Position numbers and translations under genes: made by a program. 54,472 nt of DNA from assembly GCF_000317245.1 (NCBI RefSeq), contig NZ_AJLJ01000077.1, positions 1 to 54,472 of the forward strand, written 5' to 3'. Numbering within the stretch: the first letter of the stretch is position 1; the number at the start of each line of letters is the position of its first letter. Under the pieces are notes generated by a model. The model saw only the letters and a list, made by a program, of their open reading frames with translations, was not told where the DNA came from and ran no database searches. The stretch is from Fischerella muscicola SAG 1427-1 = PCC 73103. Lineage in GTDB: Bacteria > Cyanobacteriota > Cyanobacteriia > Cyanobacteriales > Nostocaceae. Shown here in pieces: positions 33,724 through 43,254 of the stretch.

Positions 33724-34419
33724 ATGAATCTTACTTTTTTCAAGCGCACTTCTACTTTATTAACTCTTGCTAGTGTGGCTGTTATTGGTAGCACTCTGCC
33801 AGCTAGTGCAGAAAATATAAATTCTACTTCTGCTAATCAAGCCAGTTCTGTTACCAATCTAACAGCCAATCAGTTAGGACAAGTAAGTGAAACTCCTGGT
33901 ACTGCTCTTACTTCTGCATCTGCCTTGACTACAGAATTAACACAATCTCAAACCACACAAATTCCCTCAGCAACTCAATCTGAGAAAGTAGCTCAAACTA
34001 TTCAGCCTGGTAGAGCCACTCGTTCTGGTTCTAGCTATATCGGTGTTGGCGGTAACATTGGTTTGACTGGTGATACACGCTTAGGTGAAGGTTCTTTTGC
34101 TGTGATTAGCAAAATCGGACTCGCACAAAATTTATCTGCACGTCCTGCTGCTTTAGTTGGAGATAACACAGTCTTTCTCGTTCCACTAACCGTAGATTTT
34201 CCTCAAGAAAATTTGGAAATCACTCAAGTAAATGTCGCACCTTATATTGGTGGTGGTGTGGCAATTTCTACAGGTAGAGATAGCACAGTAGGAGCATTAA
34301 TTTCTGGCGGTGTAGATGTGCCTTTATCTCCCCAGATTACAGCAACGGGTGGGGTAAATGTCAGTTTTATTGACAAAACGGATGTAGGGTTGTTAGTAGG
34401 TGTCGGCTACAACTTCTAA
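33724..34419 (+). CDS. Exported outer-membrane beta-barrel-like protein
   Basis: A 231-aa protein with a Sec signal (TLLTLASVAVIGSTLPASAE, cleavage after ASA near residue 29). A Thr/Ser/Gln-rich linker to about residue 95 is followed by alternating beta strands rich in Gly (SYIGVGGNIGLTGDTRLGEG, VAPYIGGGVAISTG, ATGGVNVSFIDKTDVGLLVG). It ends in VGVGYNF, a terminal Phe typical of outer-membrane barrels. The family is unknown. It is directly behind promoter I and 35 bp ahead of a rhomboid protease gene, likely one unit. Confidence 0.72.
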   Translation: MNLTFFKRTSTLLTLASVAVIGSTLPASAENINSTSANQASSVTNLTANQLGQVSETPGTALTSASALTTELTQSQTTQIPSATQSEKVAQTIQPGRATRSGSSYIGVGGNIGLTGDTRLGEGSFAVISKIGLAQNLSARPAALVGDNTVFLVPLTVDFPQENLEITQVNVAPYIGGGVAISTGRDSTVGALISGGVDVPLSPQITATGGVNVSFIDKTDVGLLVGVGYNF

Positions 34420-34454
34420 GTATTCTCAAGTAGCGATTATTAGGAAAAACAATC

Positions 34455-35150
34455 GTGGTTCCTTTGCGAGATAACAACCCAACAACAATTACCCCGTATG
34501 TGACTTATGGGCTAATTATTGCCAATATCCTTGTTTTTCTTTATCAACTGAGCCTGACACCGCAACAATTGCAAGAATTTTTTTATACTGCGGCGTTAGT
34601 ACCATGCCAACTTTCAAGTACCTGCCCCAGTAGCTTAGATAATCAGGTAATACCAGAGTGGATGACCTTGATTACATCCCAGTTCTTACATGGGGGTTTT
34701 TTACACCTAGCAGGGAATATGCTGTTTCTGTGGGTTTTTGGCAACAACATTGAAGACCGCTTGGGTCATGTAAAATATCTAATTTTTTATCTAACATGCG
34801 GTGTTTTAGCAGCCCTGTCTCAGTGGTTCTTTTCACAGAACTCAGCAATTCCTTCCTTGGGTGCGAGTGGTGCTATAGCCGGAGTTTTAGGTGCATACAT
34901 TCTTCGTTTCCCAAAAGCCCAAATTCTCACTTTAATTCCCTTGGGTTTTTTCTTAACCACGGTACGAATTCCTGCATTTTTCTTTCTTGGGTTTTGGTTT
35001 GTCCAGCAAGCATTTTATAGTATTGCTAGTTTACAGGCTCGCTCCAATATTGGTATGGAAGGTGGGGGGATTGCTTACTGGGCACACGCAGGAGGTTTCG
35101 TCTTCGGAGCAATTCTTGCTCCTCTATTTGGCTTGTATAAGCGACGCTAG
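34455..35150 (+). CDS. Rhomboid family intramembrane serine protease
   Basis: A 231-aa protein with six predicted helices. The catalytic Ser lies in SLGASGAIAGVLGAYI (GxSG motif) and the His in YWAHAGGFVFGAIL. The structural motifs HGGFLHLAGNMLFLWVFG (TM2, HxxxN-type) and NNIEDRLGHVKYLIFYLTCG are clear. It cleaves membrane substrates within or near the bilayer. The start is GTG at 34455. Adjacency to an exported protein under a stress promoter suggests a regulated pair, but the substrate is unknown. Confidence 0.93.
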   Translation: MVPLRDNNPTTITPYVTYGLIIANILVFLYQLSLTPQQLQEFFYTAALVPCQLSSTCPSSLDNQVIPEWMTLITSQFLHGGFLHLAGNMLFLWVFGNNIEDRLGHVKYLIFYLTCGVLAALSQWFFSQNSAIPSLGASGAIAGVLGAYILRFPKAQILTLIPLGFFLTTVRIPAFFFLGFWFVQQAFYSIASLQARSNIGMEGGGIAYWAHAGGFVFGAILAPLFGLYKRR

Positions 35151-35214
35151 AAAATGAAAATTTCAGTCTTCAATTGAATTGAATTGCTGTTGAAAATTCA
35201 TCTGCATGATTAGC

Positions 35215-35246
35215 GTCACTTTCTGTTCACCTTTTATTTCAACAAT
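35215..35246 (+). promoter_or_regulatory. Stress-motif promoter J (OB-fold protein)
   Basis: GTCACTTTCTGTTCACCTTT with AACAAT at the -10 position. The predicted start near 35253 lies 24 nt before the ATG, with AAAAGGTG as Shine-Dalgarno. Confidence 0.72.
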
Positions 35247-35276
35247 GAAATAAGCAGAGTTAAAAGGTGATTACCG

Positions 35277-35657
35277 ATGAATAAACGAGTAATGTTCGGC
35301 TTAACCCTGGCAGCAATTTCTGCAATTACAATTGGAACCTTGCCTACCTTGGCACAGGCTCAAACCAGAATTAATGATTTACAACAACGTAGCAACGGCA
35401 CTACTGTATCTGGTAAAGTTACGCAAATTGTAGGTAATGATTTCATTATTGATGATGGCACAGGGCAATTAGTTGTTGATGCAGGATCGCGTTGGTGGCG
35501 TGAAATTAATCTCAAGTCTGGTGAGCAAGTTACTGTTAGGGGTGAGTTGGGCAGAGGTGGTGAGTTAGATGCCTTTTCGATTACTCGTGCAGATGGTTCT
35601 GTAATTGATATTCGTCCGCCTCAAGGCCCGCCACCTTGGGCAGGTGGTTCTAATTGA
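35277..35657 (+). CDS. Periplasmic OB-fold protein
   Basis: A 126-aa exported protein. The signal sequence ends ...LPTLAQAQ with cleavage after AQA (about residue 28). The mature part (VSGKVTQIVGNDFIIDDGTG, LVVDAGSRWW, KSGEQVTVRGELGRGGELDA) is a five-strand OB fold like the bacterial BOF family. A Pro-rich tail (PPQGPPPWAGG) follows. The ligand is unknown; periplasmic BOF proteins are often stress-induced. It is the first gene after promoter J and 59 bp ahead of the kinase-like membrane protein. Confidence 0.78.
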   Translation: MNKRVMFGLTLAAISAITIGTLPTLAQAQTRINDLQQRSNGTTVSGKVTQIVGNDFIIDDGTGQLVVDAGSRWWREINLKSGEQVTVRGELGRGGELDAFSITRADGSVIDIRPPQGPPPWAGGSN

Positions 35658-35716
35658 TGATATCAAAATTTTTCGCGTAGCGTCTTATGTTATGAACAAA
35701 ATAAAAAGTAAAATAA

Positions 35717-37312
35717 ATGGCATTACAGCATAATTTTCCTGGCAAATTACTAGGGGCTGGTAGGTCAGGACAGGTATTTTTAATAACTAGTCAGGAAGGT
35801 TTAATAGCAAGAAAAATATTTTATACAGACAAAATTGCTAGCATAATTCATTATTTTTTCTTTGGTTCTCCGAATCCTTATGTTTGGAATGAGGATGCGA
35901 TCAAATGTGCTTTTTTTCGTCGTAAAATTCTCAGAGAGTTAGTCCAGTTTTGGTTTGATGATCATTTAAAAGTTGCAGAAGCGATCGCCACTTCTTGGAA
36001 TCAAGATTTTAAAGCCTATCAAATGGATATAGAATTTATTTCTGGGAGACACGTTGCCTTACGTCAGCCTTGTAGTCATGAGCGAATAGGCGAATTGCCT
36101 GCCTTAGTTTCTGGTATTATGCTGCCATTACAGAAAAAATTAATTGCAGCAGGGCTTGATGGACTAGTTTGGCAAGCTGGCAAAGGAACACCTACAGCTT
36201 TAAATAATTTTTTATTAGCAAACGACACTCTAGGAAAGTATGTTTTTGTTTGGATAGATTTAGAATCTGGCGTACCAGCTTTGTTTGGGTTAAATCCCTT
36301 AGCACTTTTTTCATTTTATTTGCCTAAATCAATAAAATATAGAAGGGCATTATTCGATGATGTAGACACGGATAAACTAAATCGATACATCAACAGTCAT
36401 AGGGCAGAATTAGCAAAAAAAAATTTTAGTAGCCAAAAATGCGATGATATTTTAGAAGATATTTTTCAACTAGAATATCATCAAAAAAAATGGAAGTTAA
36501 TGAAGAGAATTGATCGCAGTATTCAATATAAATTAAAAAAAGGAGCGATCAATGAACAACAAGCTCAATGGTATGCTGAACACCCATTTATTTGGTATGG
36601 ACGAGAATTACTAGGAATTATAAGTCAATTTATATATAAGCTTTTCATTGAATTCCCTCTTGTTATTATCAATAAGCTTGTCAAAATCCCTTACTTACAA
36701 TTTCTCTATCAATTGTGGAAATTTATTTCATCTCATCGCTATAGGTCTAACATCGCTAGAAATTATGTAGCTAACAGAATCGAATCTTGGCGAGAGAGAA
36801 AACAATTAATGAACGAAGAAGCTAACAGTCTATTGCAACAATTAAAGCAAGAAAGCACCAGTGATTATTTAAATGATTTTGGTGTTCATCTTGGTATAAA
36901 AATATTTGTCAAAGTTATTGAATACTTGCTAGTACCACTTCTTTACTTACTAGGGCTAATTGATGAATTTATTTTCATTACATGGCTAATTATAGGAGGC
37001 CCAATTTATCGAACAATATATACATCTTGGAGAATATTGCAAGCGGCAATCAATGAGCATGAAATTCCTTGGATTGCTTTTTGTGTTGGCTTAATTCCTA
37101 CTCTGGGAATGCTTGCCTATCCTTGTCAAATTATTTATTCAGCTAAAGGAAGAAAGAAAAAAATTGCCCAATTTATCATTTATGATTTCTTTGGTAGAAT
37201 AGGAAAAGAAATTCCTGTTTGGGGTGGAGAAGATACACAGACAGAACATTTTTTCAATCTGTTTGCAGATAAAATCGCTCACCGCAAAACAAATATAACA
37301 AAAGCTTTGTGA
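35717..37312 (+). CDS. Kinase-like membrane protein of unknown function
   Basis: A 531-aa protein. Residues 1-about 210 resemble a protein-kinase fold: a Gly-rich loop LLGAGRSGQVFLI (10-22), a Lys in ARKIF (31-35), then PTALNNFLLAND and YVFVWIDLESG, which occupy the places of the catalytic and metal-binding (D-containing) loops. The canonical HRD and DFG are not evident, so it may be a divergent or inactive kinase. Basic helices follow, then amphipathic and membrane segments near 290-330, 395-440 and 450-480 (IAFCVGLIPTLGMLAYP). It contains two clusters of Lys-rich sequence. I do not recognise a named family. It is probably cotranscribed with the OB-fold gene. Confidence 0.7.
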   Translation: MALQHNFPGKLLGAGRSGQVFLITSQEGLIARKIFYTDKIASIIHYFFFGSPNPYVWNEDAIKCAFFRRKILRELVQFWFDDHLKVAEAIATSWNQDFKAYQMDIEFISGRHVALRQPCSHERIGELPALVSGIMLPLQKKLIAAGLDGLVWQAGKGTPTALNNFLLANDTLGKYVFVWIDLESGVPALFGLNPLALFSFYLPKSIKYRRALFDDVDTDKLNRYINSHRAELAKKNFSSQKCDDILEDIFQLEYHQKKWKLMKRIDRSIQYKLKKGAINEQQAQWYAEHPFIWYGRELLGIISQFIYKLFIEFPLVIINKLVKIPYLQFLYQLWKFISSHRYRSNIARNYVANRIESWRERKQLMNEEANSLLQQLKQESTSDYLNDFGVHLGIKIFVKVIEYLLVPLLYLLGLIDEFIFITWLIIGGPIYRTIYTSWRILQAAINEHEIPWIAFCVGLIPTLGMLAYPCQIIYSAKGRKKKIAQFIIYDFFGRIGKEIPVWGGEDTQTEHFFNLFADKIAHRKTNITKAL

Positions 37313-37343
37313 ACTAAGAAATGCACATCAGATAGATAACCTA

Positions 37344-37399
37344 AATACTTGTAATTCAAAACTATCCGTGTCTTTGGATCGGTTCTAATTACAAGTATT
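37344..37399. terminator. Bidirectional hairpin between convergent genes
   Basis: A perfect 13-bp inverted repeat, AATACTTGTAATT against AATTACAAGTATT, with a 30-nt loop. It lies between the kinase-like gene (plus) and the ATPase gene (minus). Confidence 0.55.
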
Positions 37400-37442
37400 C
37401 ATCTGAACATCATTTTTTGATATCAAGTGGAACTTAAATAAC

Positions 37443-40193
37443 TCAGTCAAGTGGGTCAAAACGGTTGACTACCAGGGATACTGGAATCATTGGTAATCCG
37501 ACAAGTAAGCAAATAAACCATTGATTTAAGTTCAGTGGTGCTGTAGAAAATAAGAGATTCATCACACTCCACTGACTGAAAATTATCTGCAAAATTATCG
37601 TACAAGCAATTCCAATTCCAATTGCTGAGGCATCGCTAATTGTATGTCTAATTCCTCGAAGTCTAGCAATAATCTCATTTCCTAATTGACTAATACTTAA
37701 AAGATAAAAAATTCTTCCTGCTACTAAAGCCTGAATTGCCATTGTCCGGGCTAGAGCGACATTTCCTGTGGTTTGTCGTATCCATTCAAATACGCCAAAA
37801 ATCAAAATCCAGTTAAAGATGGAAATTGCTAGGATGCGCTTGAGTAAACTTTTGGAAAGCAACGGTTCACGGGGGTTACGCGGTGGTTGTTGCATCACCC
37901 TAAGAGACTTCGGCTCAAAGGCTAAGGGTACAGTCATGGTGATGGAATTAACCATATTCAACCACAGAACTTGTAAAGATAAAATTGGTAATTCTCTGGC
38001 AAGCAATACACTAATTAAAATTGTCATCGATTCGCCACCGTTGACTGGTAGAATGAAGGCGATCGCTTTGAGCAAGTTTCGATAAACAGTCCGCCCTTCC
38101 TCAACTGCTGCTTCTATGGAGGCGAAGTTATCATCCGTCAAAATCATGTCAGAGGCTTCTTTTGCTACCTCTGTACCTGCACCCCCCATCGCAATACCAA
38201 TATCTGCCTGTTTGAGGGCGGGTGCATCGTTGACACCATCCCCTGTCATAGCGACAACTTCGCCTTTAGACTGTAATGCTTCAACGATACGGAGTTTCTG
38301 TTCTGGCGCAACACGAGCAAACACTACCCCATCTTCTATCGCTGTCGTAAGTTCTGATTTACCCATTCGGGCAAGTTCGCTTCCTGTAAAAGCCAGAACT
38401 TCGCCGTTTTTGTTGAAGCCCATACTTTCAGCTATTGCTCGTGCAGTGATTGCATGGTCGCCTGTAATCATTTTGACTTGAATACCAGCTTCTTGACAGG
38501 CTTGTACCGCTTTGATTGCTTCTGTTCTAGGCGGATCGATCATCCCCTGCAATCCCAAGAAAATCAAATCATCTTCTATATCGGCATGTTGTAGAGATGT
38601 TGTATGCAACGTCTCTACATCTGACACAGATTTCTTTGCAAACGCTAGCACCCGTAAACCGAGATTCGCCATTGCATCAACTTCCTGATGCACCGTTTCT
38701 GTATTCACAGGCACAAGGTTTCCTTGAGCATCCAACCGAAGTTGACAACGTTTGAGAATTGCCTCGACCGAACCTTTAACGTAGATGATTCTGTGCTTTT
38801 GTTCATTTGTCGATGACGAAGTTTCATGCAAAGTTGCCATGTATTGAAACTCAGACTCAAATGGAATGACATCCAATCTGGGCATTTCCTCTTCTAAGCC
38901 ACTGCGGGTATATCCAACTTTATTGGCAACAGCTATCAATGCTCCCTCTGTGGGATCGCCAACAAGCACCCATTGCCCGTCCTTTTTTTCTAAATGCGAG
39001 TCATTACATAATAATCCGGCTGTGAGACATTCTTTAAGAGCAGAAGAATTATCCCAGTTTACTGGTTTTTCATCGAGTAAAATTTCTCCTTGTGGAGCAT
39101 ACCCCACATTAATGACAGTATAATGTTGATCTCCTGCATATATTGCTTGTACCGTCATCTGGTTTTCAGTTAGCGTACCAGTTTTGTCAGAGCAGATAAC
39201 TGTAGCACTGCCCAGAGTTTCCACTGCTGGCAATTTGCGAACAATGGCATGACGCCGCGCCATGCGGGAAACACCTATTGCTAGCGTAACTGTCACTACA
39301 GCTGGTAATCCTTCAGGAATGGCACTAACAGCAAAGGCGATCGCAGCTTCAAACATTTCTGTCCAAGAGTAGCCGTATCCCAGCCCAACTGCAAACATCA
39401 ATGCTGCTATCCCTAAAATGATGTACAGCAAAGTACGGCTAAATTTGTCGAATTTGCGGGTTAATGGAGTTTTCAGGCTGGTTCCTTGTTCCATTAGCTG
39501 GGAAATGCGCCCGGTTTCTGTAGCATCTCCAATCGCAACAACAATACCCTTACCTGTGCCAAACGTTACGAAGCTACCAGCATAAGCCATATTGATGCGT
39601 TCTGCTAACGGTACATCTAGATTCAGTGGTTGCGTGTTTTTTTCAATTGCTATTGATTCGCCCGTGAGTGCTGATTCATTCACTTGCAGATTCCGTGCTT
39701 TCACCAGACGCAAATCAGCTGGTACTTTGTCTCCAGAAGCAAGTAGTACCATATCCCCCGGTACCAACTCAGTGGAAGGAACTTGCACCTTTTTACCGTC
39801 GCGAATAATGGTTGCGTTGGTTTGTACTGAGTCAGCTAAGGCGGCGATCGCACTTTCAGCCTTAGATTCTTGCACAAAACCAATAATGGCGTTAATCATG
39901 GTTACACCCCAAATCACCCCAGCATTTACCCACTGACCCAGAAACGCCTTAATTGCACCCGCAATCAACAAGATGTACAGCAGTGGTTGGTTAAATTGCA
40001 AGAGAAATCTTAGCAATGGACTTGTTCCAGGTTTGCTCTTGAGTTCGTTCGCACCAAAACGCTCACGTTTTTTTGCTGCAACAGCAGAGGTTAAACCAGT
40101 TTCTAAATTAGTATCTAAATACCTAGTTACTTCTTGTATAGACAGATAATGCCATTGACTTGACCGAATTATCTCTTTTGATGTTGCTGTCAT
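37443..40193 (-). CDS. P-type cation-transporting ATPase (P2-type)
   Basis: A 916-aa pump from the ATG at 40193; a GTG form starts at 40217. In order: N-terminal cation ATPase domain, TM1-2, actuator with TGES, TM3-4 with PEGLP in the ion site, P domain with phosphorylated Asp in SDKTGTLT (about residue 336), N domain, GDGVND hinge and six C-terminal helices. The PEGLPAVVTVTLAIG sequence places it with Ca2+/Na+-type P2 pumps of bacteria; ion specificity is uncertain. Promoter K on the same strand predicts a leader of about 286 nt. It ends near a shared terminator. Confidence 0.92.
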   Translation of the reverse strand: MTATSKEIIRSSQWHYLSIQEVTRYLDTNLETGLTSAVAAKKRERFGANELKSKPGTSPLLRFLLQFNQPLLYILLIAGAIKAFLGQWVNAGVIWGVTMINAIIGFVQESKAESAIAALADSVQTNATIIRDGKKVQVPSTELVPGDMVLLASGDKVPADLRLVKARNLQVNESALTGESIAIEKNTQPLNLDVPLAERINMAYAGSFVTFGTGKGIVVAIGDATETGRISQLMEQGTSLKTPLTRKFDKFSRTLLYIILGIAALMFAVGLGYGYSWTEMFEAAIAFAVSAIPEGLPAVVTVTLAIGVSRMARRHAIVRKLPAVETLGSATVICSDKTGTLTENQMTVQAIYAGDQHYTVINVGYAPQGEILLDEKPVNWDNSSALKECLTAGLLCNDSHLEKKDGQWVLVGDPTEGALIAVANKVGYTRSGLEEEMPRLDVIPFESEFQYMATLHETSSSTNEQKHRIIYVKGSVEAILKRCQLRLDAQGNLVPVNTETVHQEVDAMANLGLRVLAFAKKSVSDVETLHTTSLQHADIEDDLIFLGLQGMIDPPRTEAIKAVQACQEAGIQVKMITGDHAITARAIAESMGFNKNGEVLAFTGSELARMGKSELTTAIEDGVVFARVAPEQKLRIVEALQSKGEVVAMTGDGVNDAPALKQADIGIAMGGAGTEVAKEASDMILTDDNFASIEAAVEEGRTVYRNLLKAIAFILPVNGGESMTILISVLLARELPILSLQVLWLNMVNSITMTVPLAFEPKSLRVMQQPPRNPREPLLSKSLLKRILAISIFNWILIFGVFEWIRQTTGNVALARTMAIQALVAGRIFYLLSISQLGNEIIARLRGIRHTISDASAIGIGIACTIILQIIFSQWSVMNLLFSTAPLNLNQWFICLLVGLPMIPVSLVVNRFDPLD

Positions 40194-40217
40194 CTTATTC
40201 GCTCTTATATTTAACAC

Positions 40218-40962
40218 TGACCAAGCCCCTACCTTATGGGAAGGCTACGCCTATGGGGGTATAGGAGGAAGAATCTAGCCCAGAAAAAGGATAGTTGCAC
40301 CATTATTTATGAATGAAAAACATTTCAAGATATCAGCCTTTAGCACGTACTACTAGGTTAATTGTGTCCCTCTCAATTGATGGGGTTCTCCTAGACCCTT
40401 ACACCTTCTTTTTTGACAGGGTAAATTAAGACTATTAGCTGTTGTTCTAGTTGTTAGCTAATTATTAAAGTTGATCTGTACATCTAGTATTAGAAACAAA
40501 TGTGATTCAAAAGTGAGTGCAATGCAGTCTGTCAACTACTTTGCCTCTTTAACTAATATCCTCCGAAGCGAGAAATACGGATACCACCACTGCTTACTCC
40601 AACACCGACACGCCACGAGAAGAACTCCATCGCCTGCAAGCAACGCAAAGGAACAGTAGGGAAAAGGTAGGGAAATTTAACGCTATTACTGATTTCAACC
40701 CTACCACATCCCTACTAAATCCCTTCTGTAAGATATACGTCTAAAGCGATACGACAAAAAATCACTATTGATATATTCATTTAGCTGTGCTGCTTGATAA
40801 CTTGGAACCAACGCCAACAGAAAAAATTGACCTGAGTATAAATGGGCAGACTAAATAAAGAGTTCGGTAAACTAGATATTGTTACCCCACCTTTTAACAT
40901 TACCCAACTGGCTACTTTTCAAACATCCTCTTGAAGCTTGACTATTTTTTTGAACCTCAGTT
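40218..40962. other. Intergenic region with promoter K
   Basis: About 745 bp upstream of the ATPase gene. Apart from promoter K it holds a small hairpin-like stretch near 40228-40262 (CCCCTACC against GGGGGTATAGG) and no convincing gene. A 62-codon plus-strand frame at 40471-40659 overlaps the promoter and is not called. Confidence 0.5.
40486..40517 (-). promoter_or_regulatory. Stress-motif promoter K (P-type ATPase)
   Basis: Minus strand: CTCACTTTTGA then ATCACATTT, with exact -10 AATACT. It is closest to copy A of the rhodopsin gene (same TTTTGA spacer). The predicted start is near 40479. Confidence 0.7.
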
Positions 40963-42557
40963 TCAACATGGTTGCTGAAAACCTCTGCGATCACTGTAGT
41001 TAGCATAAATCATCTGGGAAACCTTTGGCGGTTCATCACCGATGTGAAAAGCTCGTGCCTGTTCTTCTATTAATTTATCTGCATGTGTCACCCGTGCAAA
41101 TTGCCGCTTGTGTTCTGCCCAAGATTCTACAATTGCTGTTTCCACAAACCGACCAGGGTTAGATAAATCATGATATAGACCCCATTGAATCGCACCATCA
41201 CGCATCCGAATATTTTTCAGTACTTTCATAACTTTGGTGAATTCATCAGCTTTGGTTGGATCAATGCAATACTCTAGGGTAATTAAAACCGGGCCGTCAT
41301 TGGGACAAGGTTCAAAGGCGCGGGTAGGTTGCTCCCAGTGCAGTGATGATGCCAAATCTAAAGTTTCGGCACAACGTAGGCGATAGCGACTAGTTACTAT
41401 CACAAATACCATCAATCCAACAGCAGCACTGGCAAGGGCAACTGAGATATTCGCACGTTGGGCGACACTACCCCATAACAAGCTACCCAGTGCCAAACAT
41501 CCTTGGAATACCAACAATTGTACAGCTAAAGCACGCGCTCGTACCCACGTCGGTACAGCAGTTTGCACTGCCACATTTAAACTCACCATGACGCTGAGAG
41601 AAGAAATTCCCACCAACATCATCACCCCACAAATCAAAGGCAGATTGCGGAGGTATGCTAGTGCTAACATCATCACTCCCATCAAGCAAGATGAACCAGC
41701 AACTAAATGATCAATAGAAAAACGCTGCCGTAGCTTAGGTAAAATAAAAGCTCCCGCCAAGCCACCGATTCCCCAGAATCCAAGTATAATCCCATACCCT
41801 AATGCATCTAGTTTTAACTCTTGCCTTCCCAGTAATGGCAACAAAGCAAATAAGGCACTGGCAAAGAATATGTATGCGGCTGTGCGAATTAACACTGTTT
41901 GTAAGGGAGGATCATAGCGTACATAACGAACTCCCGCTTGCATTGCTCCCAAAAACCGTTCCGCAGGTAAGCCACTATTTTGGGGTGTACGTCGCCAGCG
42001 ATAAATTACCAATATTACGCCTACGAAAGAAAGCGCATTCAGCAGGAATACAACCCCTGTCCCCGCAGCAGCAATAACGATCCCTGCCAAAGCCGGGCCG
42101 ATGGAACGGGAAAGGTTAATTACTATACCTGTGAGGGTGACAGCTTGCGGTAGATCCTCTTTTGCCACTAATTCTGGAGTGATAGCTTGCCAGACAGGCA
42201 TATTGATTGAACTACCCACACTCAAGGCAAAAGTCAATCCCAAGAGTATCCAAGGATTAATGATTTGTGCCAGAGTCAATACTCCCAATAGCACCGCCAC
42301 GACTAGCATCACACTTTGTGTCAATAACAACAACTTGCGACGATCAATGACATCGGCGATCGCTCCCGCGGGTAATGCCAGCAAAAAAAAGGCAGACTTG
42401 CTACCGCTTGCATCAGTGCTACTAAAATTGGTGAGTTGGGAGCCAGAGTCGTCATTAACCAAGCTGCTGCCACATCATGCATCCAAGTACCAATTGTTGA
42501 TACTGCTGATGCGATCCACAAAGCCCGAAATACTGGCTGTCGTAAGGGACTCCACAT
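40963..42557 (-). pseudogene. MFS exporter (MFS_3/EntS type), frameshifted in a homopolymer
   Basis: Two overlapping frames together make one MFS_3-family transporter. The first (from 42557) has WSPLRQPVFRALWIASAVST and MQAVASLPFF. The second has LLALPAGAIADVIDRRKLLL and the remaining 11 helices, then a soluble C-terminal domain (AIVESWAEHKRQFARVTHAD). The break is an A8 run at 42383-42390; one more base would join ASLPFF to LLALPAG. It is either a real frameshift or a homopolymer sequencing error. The family exports small molecules such as siderophores or drugs. The remaining 1.5 kb is intact, which argues for a recent event or an error. Confidence 0.8.
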
Positions 42558-42664
42558 ATCAATTAAAAATTAAAACTTAAAAATTTGAGGATTAGAGAGG
42601 TATTTTACCTTTAATTGAGAATAAGAAATAATAAGACGGAAAGCAACTGTGTGTTTTTAAAATA

Positions 42665-43141
42665 ATGTCAGCAGTACCAACAATCAATTTTCGGGAAGCT
42701 ACTACACAAGAAGATAATTTGATTGCTCAACACTTTTATCAGCTGTGGCAAGATAATAACGTTGCAGCAGAATCGATCCGTTCTGACTGGCTGGAAATTG
42801 TTCTTGAGTTTAACCAGCAAGCACGTCAAAATTTATACTATAAAGCTTTTGTGGCAGAAGTTGATGGCAAGGTGGTTGGTTCTGTCAGTTGTCAGCTTTT
42901 CGCTGGTCTTTATCCTCATATTTTGACAGAGCATTACCGCAGATATGGCTATATTTGGGGTGTGTATGTTGACGCAGCTTACCGTGGTCAAGGTATTGCC
43001 AAGCAACTAACAAGTATGGCTGTTGACTACCTCAAAGCGATCGCTTGTACGCGAGTGATTCTCCACGCCTCACCATCTGGCAAACCAGTTTATGATCGCC
43101 TGGGTTTTGTGCCAAGCAATGAAATGCGGTTGGATATTTAA
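42665..43141 (+). CDS. GNAT N-acetyltransferase
   Basis: A 158-aa GCN5-related acetyltransferase. It opens with INFREATTQED (beta 1). Motif A is VYVDAAYRGQGIAKQLTSMA, with the acetyl-CoA pyrophosphate loop RGQGIA. The C-terminal motif is VILHASPSGKPVYDRLGFV. It would acetylate an amine of unknown identity. It is divergent from the MFS gene with a 107-bp gap that probably holds promoters for both. Confidence 0.88.
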   Translation: MSAVPTINFREATTQEDNLIAQHFYQLWQDNNVAAESIRSDWLEIVLEFNQQARQNLYYKAFVAEVDGKVVGSVSCQLFAGLYPHILTEHYRRYGYIWGVYVDAAYRGQGIAKQLTSMAVDYLKAIACTRVILHASPSGKPVYDRLGFVPSNEMRLDI

Positions 43142-43149
43142 TTTTGTCA

Positions 43150-43254
43150 TTTGTCATTCTCTCCCCACACTCCCAGACGCGATGATACTCTTACGAGAAG
43201 CCGCTCTTACGAGCGTCTACGCGTTTCTACATTACTCCCCACACTTCCCATTCC
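43150..43254. repeat. Dispersed repeat remnant
   Basis: A segment with ACTCCCAGACGCGATGAT, nested CTCTTACGAG/GCTCTTACGAGC hairpins and CACACTTCCCATTCCC. It resembles the GACGCGAT repeats at 46233, 50902, 51731 and 51887. It lies at the end of the arsR-type gene. Confidence 0.5.

Noticed and set aside
9663..40517. Reading the shared motif as a Pho box or as an RpaB HLR1 site
   Set aside because: Cyanobacterial Pho boxes are CTTAACCT-like 8-mers and HLR1 has TTACA repeats; TCAC repeats with an 11-bp period match neither well.
40471..40659. 62-codon plus-strand frame
   Set aside because: Overlaps promoter K on the other strand; no domain, no ribosome site.
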